Origin: Herbihabitans rhizosphaerae
GTDB lineage: Bacteria > Actinomycetota > Actinomycetes > Mycobacteriales > Pseudonocardiaceae
Reading direction: 5' to 3'
DNA length: 64,000 bases
NCBI RefSeq assembly: GCF_004216555.1
Contig: NZ_SGWQ01000002.1
Location: forward strand, 341,219 to 405,218
The translations under genes were made by a program, and so were the position numbers. Below the pieces are notes generated by a model, which saw nothing but the letters and a program-made list of their open reading frames with translations, was not told where the DNA came from and searched no databases. This document shows positions 19,960-28,473 of this stretch, one piece after another; positions within the stretch are counted from its first letter, which is position 1; each line of letters opens with the position of its first letter.

Positions 19960-21840
19960 GTGGATGGACAGTGGGCCCTGATGCGTGGGGCCATGAGCGC
20001 GTCGGAGTTGTCGCAGGGGCAACGCGCGGTGCGCAAGGGCACGATCCGGCGGATCGGTCGGTTCATCCGACCACACCGCACGATGCTGGTGATCTTCCTG
20101 CTGATGACCGTGGTGTCGGCGGCTCTCGCGGTGAGCACGCCGCTGCTGGCCGGCCGGGTGGTGGACGCGATCGTGGGCGGCCGGGACGTGTCGGTCGTGG
20201 TGTGGCTGGCGGTCGTGATCGCCGGCATCGCGATCCTGGACGCCGGCCTGGGGCTGGCCGAGCGGTGGCAGTCCTCGCGCATCGGCGAGGGGCTGATCTA
20301 CGACCTGCGGCGCGAGGTGTTCGGACACGTGCAGCGGATGCCGGTGGCGTTCTTCACGCGGACCCGCACCGGCGCGCTGGTCAGCCGGCTGAACAACGAC
20401 GTGATCGGCGCGCAGCGGGCATTCACCTCGACGCTGTCCGGCTTCGTCACCAACAGCATCCAGCTGGTGCTCTCGCTCGGCGTGATGTTCACACTGTCCT
20501 GGCAGGTGACCGCACTCGCGCTGGTGCTGCTGCCGGTGTTCGTGCTGCCGACTCGCCGGATGGGCCGCAAGATGGCCGTGCTGCAGCGGGAGGCGGCCGG
20601 CCTGAACGCGTCGATGACCACGCAGATGACCGAGCGCTTCTCCGCGCCGGGTGCCACTCTGGTGAAGCTGTTCGGGCGGCCGCGCGCGGAGGTCGACGAG
20701 TTCGGCGAGCGGGCCGCGCGGGTACGCGACATCGGGGTGCGCAACGCCATGGCGACGCGGTGGTTCCTCACCGGGCTGACGCTGGTGTCGCAGCTCGCCC
20801 AGGCGCTGGTCTACGGGCTCGGCGGCTACCTCGCGCTGACCGGGCAGATCGAGGCGGGCACGGTCGTGGCACTGGCGCTGCTGCTCACCCGGATGTACTC
20901 GCCGCTGACCCAGCTCGCGAACGCGCGGGTGGACCTGATGGCCGCGCTGGTCAGCTTCGAGCGGGTGTTCGAGGTGCTGGACCTGCGGCCGATGATCACG
21001 GAGAAGCCGGACGCGAAGACGGCGCCGGCCGGTGCGGTGTCGGTGGAGTTCGACGACGTGCGGTTCGCCTACCCGTCGCCGGACAAGGTGTCGCTGGCGT
21101 CGCTGGAGGAGGTGTCGGTGCTCGACCAGCGTGGTGGCAGCGAGGTGCTGCACGGTGTGAGCTTCCGCGCCGAGCCGGGTCAGATGGTGGCACTGGTCGG
21201 GTCGTCGGGTGCGGGCAAGTCCACGATCGCCTCGCTGGTGCCACGCCTGTACGACGTGGACGCCGGTGCTGTTCGACTGTCCGATGTGGACGTTCGGGAT
21301 CTGAGCTTCGACGCGCTGCGCGACACGGTGGGCGTGGTGACCCAGGACGGGCACCTGTTCCACGACACGATCCGCGCGAACCTGTTGTACGCCAGGCCAT
21401 CCGCGTCGGAAGCCGAGCTGGCCGACGCGGTCGAGCGGGCCCGGCTGGGTGCCTTGATCGCGTCGCTGCCGGACGGCCTGGACACGGTCGTGGGGGAGCG
21501 CGGGTACCGGCTGTCCGGCGGTGAACGGCAGCGGTTGACGATCGCCCGGCTGCTCCTGGCCGCGCCGCGCGTGGTGATCCTGGACGAGGCGACCGCGCAC
21601 CTGGACTCCGAGTCGGAGGCGGCCGTGCAGGAGGCGCTGGCCAACGCGCTGGACGGGCGGACCGCGCTGGTGATCGCGCACCGGTTGTCCACGATCAGGG
21701 CGGCCGACCAGATCCTGGTGGTGGAGGACGGCCGGATCGTGGAGCGCGGCACGCACGCCGAGTTGCTCGCCGCCGACGGCCGGTACGCGGTCCTCTACAC
21801 CACGCAGTTCGCCGAGCGGGTGGCCACGACGGCGGTCTGA
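19960..21840 (+). CDS. ABC exporter, fused permease-ATPase
   Basis: A 626-residue type IV ABC transporter half that would work as a homodimer. Six transmembrane helices occupy about residues 45-330, then the ATPase with Walker A VGSSGAGKST, signature LSGGERQRLTIARLL, Walker B VVILDEATAHLD and the H-loop AHRLST. I chose the GTG at 19960 because GAGGTGAGGAG lies 7-17 nt upstream; ATGs at 19981 and 19993 are alternatives. An unusual VSLASLEEVSVLDQRGG insertion precedes the Walker A region. Drug or lipid export is likely; the substrate is unknown. Confidence 0.9.
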   Translation: MDGQWALMRGAMSASELSQGQRAVRKGTIRRIGRFIRPHRTMLVIFLLMTVVSAALAVSTPLLAGRVVDAIVGGRDVSVVVWLAVVIAGIAILDAGLGLAERWQSSRIGEGLIYDLRREVFGHVQRMPVAFFTRTRTGALVSRLNNDVIGAQRAFTSTLSGFVTNSIQLVLSLGVMFTLSWQVTALALVLLPVFVLPTRRMGRKMAVLQREAAGLNASMTTQMTERFSAPGATLVKLFGRPRAEVDEFGERAARVRDIGVRNAMATRWFLTGLTLVSQLAQALVYGLGGYLALTGQIEAGTVVALALLLTRMYSPLTQLANARVDLMAALVSFERVFEVLDLRPMITEKPDAKTAPAGAVSVEFDDVRFAYPSPDKVSLASLEEVSVLDQRGGSEVLHGVSFRAEPGQMVALVGSSGAGKSTIASLVPRLYDVDAGAVRLSDVDVRDLSFDALRDTVGVVTQDGHLFHDTIRANLLYARPSASEAELADAVERARLGALIASLPDGLDTVVGERGYRLSGGERQRLTIARLLLAAPRVVILDEATAHLDSESEAAVQEALANALDGRTALVIAHRLSTIRAADQILVVEDGRIVERGTHAELLAADGRYAVLYTTQFAERVATTAV

Positions 21841-21862
21841 GATCCGTCCAGCTGGATCTATT

Positions 21863-21906
21863 GGAATGAAGCATTCCGTTCTGCTATAGTGGGAACAGAA
21901 CATTCC
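21863..21906. promoter_or_regulatory. Two operator-like inverted repeats around a -10 box
   Basis: GGAATG-AAG-CATTCC (21863-21877) is a perfect inverted repeat. A related 15-bp sequence, GGAACAGAACATTCC, lies at 21892-21906, and TATAGT (21885-21890) between them could be a -10 box. The arrangement fits a TetR-, MarR- or HxlR-type repressor controlling the NmrA-like gene. No such regulator is encoded next to it. Confidence 0.6.
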
Positions 21907-21932
21907 GATCCAGCTTGAAAGGAACCACTCAG

Positions 21933-22763
21933 ATGATCATCTTGGTCACTGGAGCCACCGGAACCGTCGGCCGCAACGTGGTCGAGCAGTTGATCCAGCA
22001 CGGGCCCGCCGACCTGCGGGTTCGCGCGCTGACTCGTAACCCGGAGACGGCAGGGCTGCCCGAGGGAGTGGAGGCCGTCCGGGGCGATCTCGCCTCGCCG
22101 GACACGCTGGCCGACGCGCTCGACGGCGTCACCGCGGTGCATTTCATCAACTTCACCGGACACGACTACGCGCCGCTGACCACGGGCGAGCAGATCGTCG
22201 AGTTGGCAGAGCGTGCCGGTGTGCGTCGGGTGACCGTGCTCGGCGGGCGCGCAGACGGGTCGCTGGAGCAGGCGTTGGCGGCCAGCGCGATCGAGACGAC
22301 CATGGTGCACCCGGTCGAGTTCATGTCCAACACGCTGCAGTGGTGGGCCGCGCCGGTCAGCGCGGGGGAGCCGATCCGGGAACCGTTCCCCGAGCGGATC
22401 AGCGCGATGGTGCACCCGGGGGACATCGGCGCGGTCGCGGCCAAGATCCTGCTGGACGGCGGTCACGGCGGGAAGGAGTACTTCATCACCGGGCCGGAGG
22501 CACTGGACGTCAAGAACAAGGCCCGCATCCTCGGCGACGCCGTCGGGCGGGAGATCGAGTTCGTGGAGCTGACCGCCGAGCAGGCACGGGAGAAGTGGCT
22601 CGGCGACGGCATGCACACCGACCTCGTCGAGTTCCTGATCGATGCCTGGGGCAACACGCCGACCGTCGGCAGGACCGTGCTGCCGACGGTCGAGCAGATC
22701 ACCGGCCGGCCGCCGCGCACGTTCGCCCAGTGGGCGGCCGAAAATGCGGCGTCGTTCCGCTAA
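21933..22763 (+). CDS. NmrA-like NAD(P)-binding protein
   Basis: A 276-residue atypical SDR of the NmrA/azoreductase-like group. The Rossmann motif VTGATGTVGRNV is at residues 5-16, VRGDLASPDTL follows, and the Tyr/Lys catalytic pair of classical SDRs is absent. Many such proteins are NAD(P)H-dependent redox sensors or quinone/azo reductases. The ATG is preceded by GAAAGGAACC. The promoter carries two inverted repeats that suggest inducible expression. Confidence 0.85.
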   Translation: MIILVTGATGTVGRNVVEQLIQHGPADLRVRALTRNPETAGLPEGVEAVRGDLASPDTLADALDGVTAVHFINFTGHDYAPLTTGEQIVELAERAGVRRVTVLGGRADGSLEQALAASAIETTMVHPVEFMSNTLQWWAAPVSAGEPIREPFPERISAMVHPGDIGAVAAKILLDGGHGGKEYFITGPEALDVKNKARILGDAVGREIEFVELTAEQAREKWLGDGMHTDLVEFLIDAWGNTPTVGRTVLPTVEQITGRPPRTFAQWAAENAASFR

Positions 22764-22784
22764 GCGAGTGGCATACTGCCCCGT

Positions 22785-23288
22785 ATGGCGGTGACACAGC
22801 AGCTCGCGCGTGTCACCGCCATGCAATTGGCCGCGTGCCGCCGTTCGGTGGCGGAGCTGGACGAACTCTGTTCTTTTCGGTCGGCGCCGCGGTACGACTA
22901 CCTGGATCTGAATTGGTGGCCCGCAACCCTGGAACGGGTCTGGGAATTGACTGGCGCGGATACCGCGACCATGAGTGTGTTGCGGCGTGGATTCGGGAGC
23001 GCCGACGAGGTCAACCCCGCCTATCGGGACTATCCGACGGTATGGGAGCACCCCGTCACCGCGGTGGAGCCGGACCAGGTCGCCGAGGTCGCCGATGCCT
23101 TGCGGACCATGACACCTGGTGCGGTGCACGCCGTGGTGTCATCGAGCAGAGACCGCGCGCTGGCCGAGATCGTGCCCGATGTGACAGGCGATCTCGCTGA
23201 AATCGTGGCCGAGCAGCACGCGATTCTTCGTCAATTTTATGACGAGGCCGCGCGCCGCCGGCTTGCCACGGTGTTGTGGTGGGACTGA
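22785..23288 (+). CDS. DUF1877/YfbM-like protein
   Basis: A 167-residue soluble protein. The pattern LDLNWWPATLERVWEL, RGFGSADEVNPAYRDYPTVW, PDQVAEVADAL and a C-terminal LRQFYDEAARRRLATVLWWD follows the DUF1877 (YfbM) family, which has no established function. It begins 21 bp after the NmrA-like gene and may share its transcript. Length matches the family (about 160). Confidence 0.72.
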   Translation: MAVTQQLARVTAMQLAACRRSVAELDELCSFRSAPRYDYLDLNWWPATLERVWELTGADTATMSVLRRGFGSADEVNPAYRDYPTVWEHPVTAVEPDQVAEVADALRTMTPGAVHAVVSSSRDRALAEIVPDVTGDLAEIVAEQHAILRQFYDEAARRRLATVLWWD

Positions 23289-23298
23289 GTCACGATTG

Positions 23299-24099
23299 TC
23301 ACGACGTGAAGAATTGCTCCAGTATCGAAGCCAGAATTCGAGGCTCGGCGACGTGAGTTTGTTTTTCGAGAATCTGCCGGCGCGCGTTCGGGAGCGCCGC
23401 CGTGATCTCGTCGGCGGCCGCGTCGAAGTAGCCGGGCTGCAGGCCCTGCATGTGCGGGTCGACGATGCCGCCGGTGGCGACCAGCGTGGGTTGGGTGATC
23501 GTCGCCAGGCGGGTTGTCGGCGGTCGGCCGTCTCCCAGGCAGGCGGCGTCGTAGGCCAGCGTGTGCGCGAGGCCTTCCACGTGGGACCACATGGGCGATT
23601 CGTGCGCCTTGGCGATGTCGTCGGCCGAGGAGCCGGCGAGCTGCATGAACAGTTCGATCGCCTCGCCTCTGCGGCCGTCGCTGAGCGCGGTGGTCAACTG
23701 CGTGACGTAGTGCGACCAGTACCGCGCCGCGTCGTCGTCGGTGGCGTAGGGAACCTCGTACACGGCGAGGCGCTCGACGGCCACACCGGCGGCCGCCGCC
23801 TCGAGGACGAGCGCGCCGCCGGAGGACGCGCCGAACAGGTGGGCCGAGCCGCCGGCCTCGCCGATCAGGGCGTTGAGGTCCTCGATCTCACGGTCCACGG
23901 CGTACGGGAGCGTGTCGCCGCTGTCACCCCTGCCACGGCGTGCGTAGTTGAGCACCGTGAATCGCTTCGCCAGTTCCGGGACCAGGGTGGCGTTCTCCGA
24001 GCCGTCGTCCAGACCACCTCCGACCAGGATGATCGCCGGTCCGCTTCCGCCGCGTTCGTAGGCGATCGGCGTGCCGTCCTTCGATGTCACTCGGTTCAT
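23299..24099 (-). CDS. Alpha/beta hydrolase
   Basis: A 266-residue alpha/beta-hydrolase-fold protein. The nucleophile elbow is GASSGG (Ser near residue 93), the oxyanion region is LVGGGLDDG, and the C-terminal KQTHV supplies the catalytic His. The N-terminus TSKDGTPIAYERGGSGPAI is typical of the family. The ATG at 24099 follows AAAGGGAGCCCGC. An AT-rich CTAATACTAG lies about 45 bp upstream and may be part of the promoter. The substrate is unknown. Confidence 0.88.
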   Translation of the reverse strand: MNRVTSKDGTPIAYERGGSGPAIILVGGGLDDGSENATLVPELAKRFTVLNYARRGRGDSGDTLPYAVDREIEDLNALIGEAGGSAHLFGASSGGALVLEAAAAGVAVERLAVYEVPYATDDDAARYWSHYVTQLTTALSDGRRGEAIELFMQLAGSSADDIAKAHESPMWSHVEGLAHTLAYDAACLGDGRPPTTRLATITQPTLVATGGIVDPHMQGLQPGYFDAAADEITAALPNARRQILEKQTHVAEPRILASILEQFFTS

Positions 24100-24201
24100 G
24101 CGGGCTCCCTTTGTTGGTGTGGTCACTCTAGTATTAGGAGCCAACCGAATGGCGCTCAGCCGCATCTCATCTCCTGACGGGGTGCGGTGAGGGGAGTCGG
24201 G

Positions 24202-25047
24202 ATGGGGAAGGTGGGACGCCGGGCGCTGCTGGCCGGCGCGCTCGGGCTCGGGGTGACCGGGCTGGTCGGCACCGGGATGGTGACCGACGTGCTGCCGGGC
24301 GGGGCGGCGGCACGGCGCGCGTTGGGGATGACCGGGACGGACGGCACGGTGCCCGACGTGCCGCCCGGCCCGGTCTCGGTGCGCCGGGTGTACTCGGCGG
24401 CACGCGGGCGGGAGGTCGAGATCGTCCACATGGGACCGTCCGATGTGGACGGTTCGCGGCTGCCGGTGTGTCTGGCGCTGCACGGCAGGGGCGGCGGCGC
24501 GCGGTGGTTCGCCGACCTCGGCCTGCCGAGATTCCTCACCGCGGCGGTGCGCGCCGGAGTGCGGCCGTTCGCGGTGGTCGCGGTGGACGGCGGCGACTCC
24601 TACTTCGTCCGGAGTGGACACGACGACCCGCAGCGGATGCTCGCCGACGAGGTGCCGGCCTGGCTCGGCGCGGACCCGTTCGCGGTCCTCGGCATCTCCA
24701 TGGGCGGCTTCGGCGCGCTGCGACTGGCGCGCACCCGGCGGGACCTGCGCGCGGTCGCGGTGGCCAGTCCGGCACTGTTCGGCGACTGGTCAGATGCCAA
24801 GGGGCGCAACGGTTTCGAATCAGAGCAGCGGTGGGCCGACAACGAGCCGCTGCGGTACCTGAACGAGATCACCGGGTCCTCGCTCGGCGTGTGGTGCGGA
24901 ACCGAGGACCCGTTCGCCGACGCGGCCCGCGAGCTGGTCGAGGGGGCGCGGCCGGCGTCGTCCTCGATCGACTCCGGAGAGCACGATGACGGCTACTGGC
25001 TGCGCGTGCTGCCGGACATGCTCCGGTTTGTCGGTGCGCGCGTATAG
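24202..25047 (+). CDS. Putative secreted esterase
   Basis: A 281-residue protein with a Tat-like signal sequence (GRRALLAGALGLGVTGL) and a putative-esterase (PF00756-like) alpha/beta hydrolase domain: LALHGRGGGARWF near residue 95, the nucleophile GISMGGFGAL near 172, and an acid/His pair in the last 60 residues (EDPFADAA, EHDDGYW). This fold includes mycolyltransferase-like and other esterases. The ATG at 24202 has GAGGGGAGT just upstream. It is followed 10 bp later by an isochorismatase-like gene. Confidence 0.82.
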   Translation: MGKVGRRALLAGALGLGVTGLVGTGMVTDVLPGGAAARRALGMTGTDGTVPDVPPGPVSVRRVYSAARGREVEIVHMGPSDVDGSRLPVCLALHGRGGGARWFADLGLPRFLTAAVRAGVRPFAVVAVDGGDSYFVRSGHDDPQRMLADEVPAWLGADPFAVLGISMGGFGALRLARTRRDLRAVAVASPALFGDWSDAKGRNGFESEQRWADNEPLRYLNEITGSSLGVWCGTEDPFADAARELVEGARPASSSIDSGEHDDGYWLRVLPDMLRFVGARV

Positions 25048-25057
25048 GTTCGGCGCC

Positions 25058-25624
25058 ATGACCACACTCGAGAACCGGCCCCACACCGCGCTGCTGGTCG
25101 TGGACGTGCAGAACGGCGTCGTCGACGGGGCCTACGAGCGCGACGCGGTCGTCGCGAACATCGGCACACTCGTGGAGAAGGCCCGAAGCGGGCGCGTGCC
25201 CGTCGTCTGGGTGCAGCAGACCGACGAGGAGTTCATCGAGGGCACCGAGGAGTGGCGGATCGTCTCCGAGCTGACGCCGGAGGACGCCGAGCCGAAGGTG
25301 CTCAAGGAGTACGGCGACTCGTTCGAGGAGACGGACCTGGAGGGCGTGCTGTCCAAGCTGGCCGTCGGGCGGCTGCTCGTCACCGGCGCGCAGACCGACG
25401 CGTGCATCCGGGGCACCATCCACGGCGCCCTGACCCGCGGGTACGACACGATCCTGGTCAGCGACGCGCACACCACCGAGGATCACACCTCCTACGGCGC
25501 GCCGCCGCCGGACGCGGTGATCGCGCACACCAACCTGTACTGGGCCTACGAGACGGCGCCCGGCCGCACCGCCGGGACGGTGACGACCGCCGAGGCGGTG
25601 GGTCAGATCCAGCCCTCGTCGTAG
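25058..25624 (+). CDS. Isochorismatase-like cysteine hydrolase
   Basis: A 188-residue protein of the isochorismatase-like superfamily. The catalytic Asp is in LLVVDVQNG, a Lys lies in KVLKEYGDSF, and the nucleophile Cys is in TGAQTDACIRGT. Family members hydrolyse isochorismate, nicotinamide or similar amides; nothing here decides among them, and no siderophore genes are nearby. ATG start. The 3' end overlaps the convergent response-regulator gene by 22 bp. Confidence 0.9.
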   Translation: MTTLENRPHTALLVVDVQNGVVDGAYERDAVVANIGTLVEKARSGRVPVVWVQQTDEEFIEGTEEWRIVSELTPEDAEPKVLKEYGDSFEETDLEGVLSKLAVGRLLVTGAQTDACIRGTIHGALTRGYDTILVSDAHTTEDHTSYGAPPPDAVIAHTNLYWAYETAPGRTAGTVTTAEAVGQIQPSS

Positions 25625-26205
25625 GCGATCCGCGCGGCCTCGTGCCGGGTCGCGACGCCGAGCTTGGTCATCGCCGAGGACAGGTAGTTGCGCACCGTAC
25701 CGGCCGCGAGGTGCACCTCGTCGGCGATCGCGGACACGGTCGGCACGCGCAGGGTCAGCCGCAGCACGTCCAGCTCGCGCGCGGTGAGCGGACACGCGTC
25801 CTCGGTCAGCGCGGACGCGGCGATCTCCGGGTCGATGTAGCGCCCACCGGCGTGGATGTCGCGCAGGATCGACGCGAGCCGGCTGGCCGGCGTGGTCTTC
25901 GGCACGAACCCGCGGATGCCGGCGGCCAGCGCGCGTTTCAGCACGCCGGGGCGGGCGTGCCGGGTGACCAGTACGACGGCGGTGTCCTGCGTCCGGTGGA
26001 TCGCCTCGGCCGCGGCGACCCCGTCCTTGCGCGGCATCTCCAGGTCCAGCACGGCGATGGCCGGCCGGTGCCGGGCCACCGCGGCCACGGCGGCCTCGCC
26101 GTCGCTGACCTGTTCGAGCACGGTGATGTCGTCCTCGAGTTCGAGCAGCGCGGCGAGCGCGCCCCTGATCAGGTCCTCGTCGTCGGCCAGCACCACGGTG
26201 ATCAA
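25603..26205 (-). CDS. LuxR-family response regulator with TTG start
   Basis: A 200-residue DesR/NarL-type regulator: acidic pocket DDED at the N-terminus, phospho-acceptor Asp in AVLDLEMPRKDG, and a C-terminal LuxR helix-turn-helix (LTARELDVLRL...SAIADEVHLAAGTVRNYLSSAMTKL). The only sensible start is TTG at 26205, with GAGGAGGG about 7 nt upstream, and it overlaps the stop of the kinase gene (TTGA). Divergent from an ABC transporter operon it probably controls. Confidence 0.92.
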   Translation of the reverse strand: MITVVLADDEDLIRGALAALLELEDDITVLEQVSDGEAAVAAVARHRPAIAVLDLEMPRKDGVAAAEAIHRTQDTAVVLVTRHARPGVLKRALAAGIRGFVPKTTPASRLASILRDIHAGGRYIDPEIAASALTEDACPLTARELDVLRLTLRVPTVSAIADEVHLAAGTVRNYLSSAMTKLGVATRHEAARIAYDEGWI

Positions 26206-27386
26206 CGCGCCGCCCTCCTCGCCGGGTCGACGGCCCGCCCGACCAGGTCGAACCATCCGTCGTCGTCGATCTCGCCCTGCACCTGCCCGCCGAGATCGGC
26301 GAACCGCTCGCGCAGCCCGGCAAGACCCGAACCGTCCATTGTGGACTTTCGGCGGACTCCGTTGTTGCGCAACCGAACGATCACCTTGCCGTCCGATGTG
26401 GACAGTTCGAGGATGCATCGGGTGGCGTCGCTGTGCCGCAGCACGTTGGTGGTTCCCTCCCGCACCAGTGCGGCGAACAGTGGCTGCAGCGGCGCGGGCA
26501 CGTCCACCGCCTCGCCGCTCACGGTCGCCTCGATGCCGGCCGCGCGCAGGATCCCGACCGCGTTGCCGATCTCGGTCTGCAAGCTGGCCCGCCGATAGCC
26601 CAGCACCACCTCGCGCGTCTCCTGCAACGCGGTGCGCGCGAGTTCGGCGACGTCGTGCGCGTTGGCCCGCGCCGCGTCGTCGTCGCGCCCGACCAGCCGC
26701 TCGGCCAACTCCGCCTTGAGCGCGATCGCCTGCAGGTGGTGGCCCTGGATGTCGTGCAGGTCGGCGGCGAACCGCAGCCGCTCCTCGGCCACGGCCAGCG
26801 CACCCGCCGCGGCACGGCTGCGGTCCACTTCGAGCACCACGTCCCACAGCCACACCTGGAACACATACGCGAACACCGCCGACGGGATGACGATCACCGT
26901 GGCGAGCGCGGCTCGCCACGGCGCGGCATCGGTGACTCCCCACGCCACCCCGGCCATGCCCACCGCGGCGGTCACCAGCGTGCCGCCCACCACCACCGGC
27001 CAGCGCAGCGACGTGCGCACCAGCACCACGCCGACCGCGATCACCGCGGCCGGCAGCACCAGCCACAGCGCGCCGCCGCGGGTCTGCGACACCATGTAGC
27101 CCCACGCGGCCAGCGCGATCGCGAAGGTCGTCGCCAGCTCCAGGTGGCTGACGTCGCTCTTGCCGAGCCCGCGCATGGCGTCGCGCATCCACCGCACGTG
27201 CTGTGCCGTGACGATCGCGAGCGCCGCGCCGGCGAGGAGGGTGACCGCGAACGGGTAGGGGTGGCGCAGCAGGTCGATGACCGGCAGAACGGCGATCACC
27301 GGACCGAAGCCGACCAGCACCCACCACATCGCGCGGCGCAGTCTCGCCATGCTGGCGTCGCTCATCGTGCTGTGCGCGTCGGTCAC
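26202..27386 (-). CDS. DesK-type sensor histidine kinase
   Basis: A 394-residue kinase. Six hydrophobic segments occupy residues about 20-185, then a coiled coil, the acceptor motif DLHDIQGHHLQAI (DesK-like HDxxGHxL) and a HATPase domain with EGTTNVLRHS and GSGLAGLRERF. Kinases of this type often sense membrane state or cell-envelope-active drugs and control an adjacent ABC exporter, which is exactly the arrangement here (27538-29201, divergent). Confidence 0.92.
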   Translation of the reverse strand: MTDAHSTMSDASMARLRRAMWWVLVGFGPVIAVLPVIDLLRHPYPFAVTLLAGAALAIVTAQHVRWMRDAMRGLGKSDVSHLELATTFAIALAAWGYMVSQTRGGALWLVLPAAVIAVGVVLVRTSLRWPVVVGGTLVTAAVGMAGVAWGVTDAAPWRAALATVIVIPSAVFAYVFQVWLWDVVLEVDRSRAAAGALAVAEERLRFAADLHDIQGHHLQAIALKAELAERLVGRDDDAARANAHDVAELARTALQETREVVLGYRRASLQTEIGNAVGILRAAGIEATVSGEAVDVPAPLQPLFAALVREGTTNVLRHSDATRCILELSTSDGKVIVRLRNNGVRRKSTMDGSGLAGLRERFADLGGQVQGEIDDDGWFDLVGRAVDPARRAAR

Positions 27387-27444
27387 ACGAGCAATCTACG
27401 AGGCGCGGGCACGGCGGGTCTGCTGACGGGCCGCACGTGCACCC

Positions 27445-27458
27445 ATGACATCTGTCAT
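27445..27458. promoter_or_regulatory. Perfect inverted repeat ATGACA-TC-TGTCAT between DesKR and ABC operon
   Basis: A 14-bp perfect dyad lies midway in the 151-bp region between the divergent kinase and ABC transporter genes. Its size and symmetry suit a dimeric NarL/DesR-family response regulator. Inference: it is the binding site of the regulator encoded at 25603-26205. Confidence 0.6.
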
Positions 27459-27537
27459 CCGATCGTGTGGAATCCGCCCGCGCGCTCGTGATCGCCGGCG
27501 CTACCGGGACCACCCCGGCGGACGCGACGCTCTAGCC

Positions 27538-28473
27538 ATGACGGAAACAGTGATCGACGTGCGGGACCTGGTGTGCCGCTATGGAGACTTCGAGGCGGTG
27601 CGCGGCGTCAGCCTCGACGTGGCGCGCGGCGAGTTGTTCGCCTTGCTCGGCACGAACGGCGCCGGCAAGACGACCACCCTGGAAACGCTGGAGGGGCACC
27701 GGAAACCGGCGTCCGGCACCGTGCGGGTGCTCGGTGCGGACCCGATCGGCGAGCGGGTCGCGGTGCGTGCGCGGACCGGGATCATGTTGCAGCACAGCGG
27801 TTTCGCGCCGGACCTCACGGTGATCGAGACCATCCGACTGTGGGGCGATCTGTCCACTCGGGACGGTTCGGCGGAGCACGCGCTGGAGCGGCTGGACCTC
27901 GGGCACCGGCGCGACGTGCGGGTCAAGCAGCTCTCCGGCGGCGAGCGGCGGCGGCTCGACCTGGCGATGGCCACGTACGGCGACCCGCCGGTGCTGTTCC
28001 TGGACGAGCCGACGACGGGCCTGGACCCGGAGTCGCGCAAGCGCACCTGGGACGTGGTGCGCGACCTGCTCTCCGGCGGCACCACCGTGCTGCTGACCAC
28101 GCACTACCTCGAGGAGGCCGAGTCGCTGGCGCACCGGCTGGCGATCATGCACGAGGGCCGGATCGCGGTGTCCGGGTCGCTGACCGACGTGCTGGCACGA
28201 CGGCCCGCGTCCATCCGGTTCGACCTGCCGCACGGTGTGGCGGCCGGCGACCTGCCGGTGCTGTCCGGCGACGTCGACGGCGCCGCGCTCACCGCCGGCC
28301 AGGTCAGGGTCGACACGAGGGAACTGCAACACGATCTCGGCGCGGTTCTGGACTGGGCGCGCAACCGGTCCCTGCGGTTGTCCGGGCTGCGTGCCGCGCA
28401 CGCGTCGCTCGACGAGGTCTTCCACGCCGTTCGTGACGGCGCCACTGTCAACGAGGAGGTGGGCGTGCGATGA
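27538..28473 (+). CDS. ABC transporter ATP-binding protein (ABC-2 type)
   Basis: A 311-residue ATPase subunit of a drug-resistance-type ABC-2 exporter. Walker A GTNGAGKTTT, a Q-loop in MLQHSGFAP, signature LSGGERRRLDLAMA, Walker B VLFLDEPTTGLDPES and H-loop TTHYLEE are all present, with a C-terminal extension from residue about 225 typical of DrrA-like subunits. The stop overlaps the permease start by 4 nt. Divergent from its likely regulators. Confidence 0.94.
   Translation: MTETVIDVRDLVCRYGDFEAVRGVSLDVARGELFALLGTNGAGKTTTLETLEGHRKPASGTVRVLGADPIGERVAVRARTGIMLQHSGFAPDLTVIETIRLWGDLSTRDGSAEHALERLDLGHRRDVRVKQLSGGERRRLDLAMATYGDPPVLFLDEPTTGLDPESRKRTWDVVRDLLSGGTTVLLTTHYLEEAESLAHRLAIMHEGRIAVSGSLTDVLARRPASIRFDLPHGVAAGDLPVLSGDVDGAALTAGQVRVDTRELQHDLGAVLDWARNRSLRLSGLRAAHASLDEVFHAVRDGATVNEEVGVR

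Noticed and set aside
19894-21903. 669-codon open frame antisense to the ABC exporter
   Set aside because: No recognisable domain; it mirrors the codon structure of the real exporter gene.
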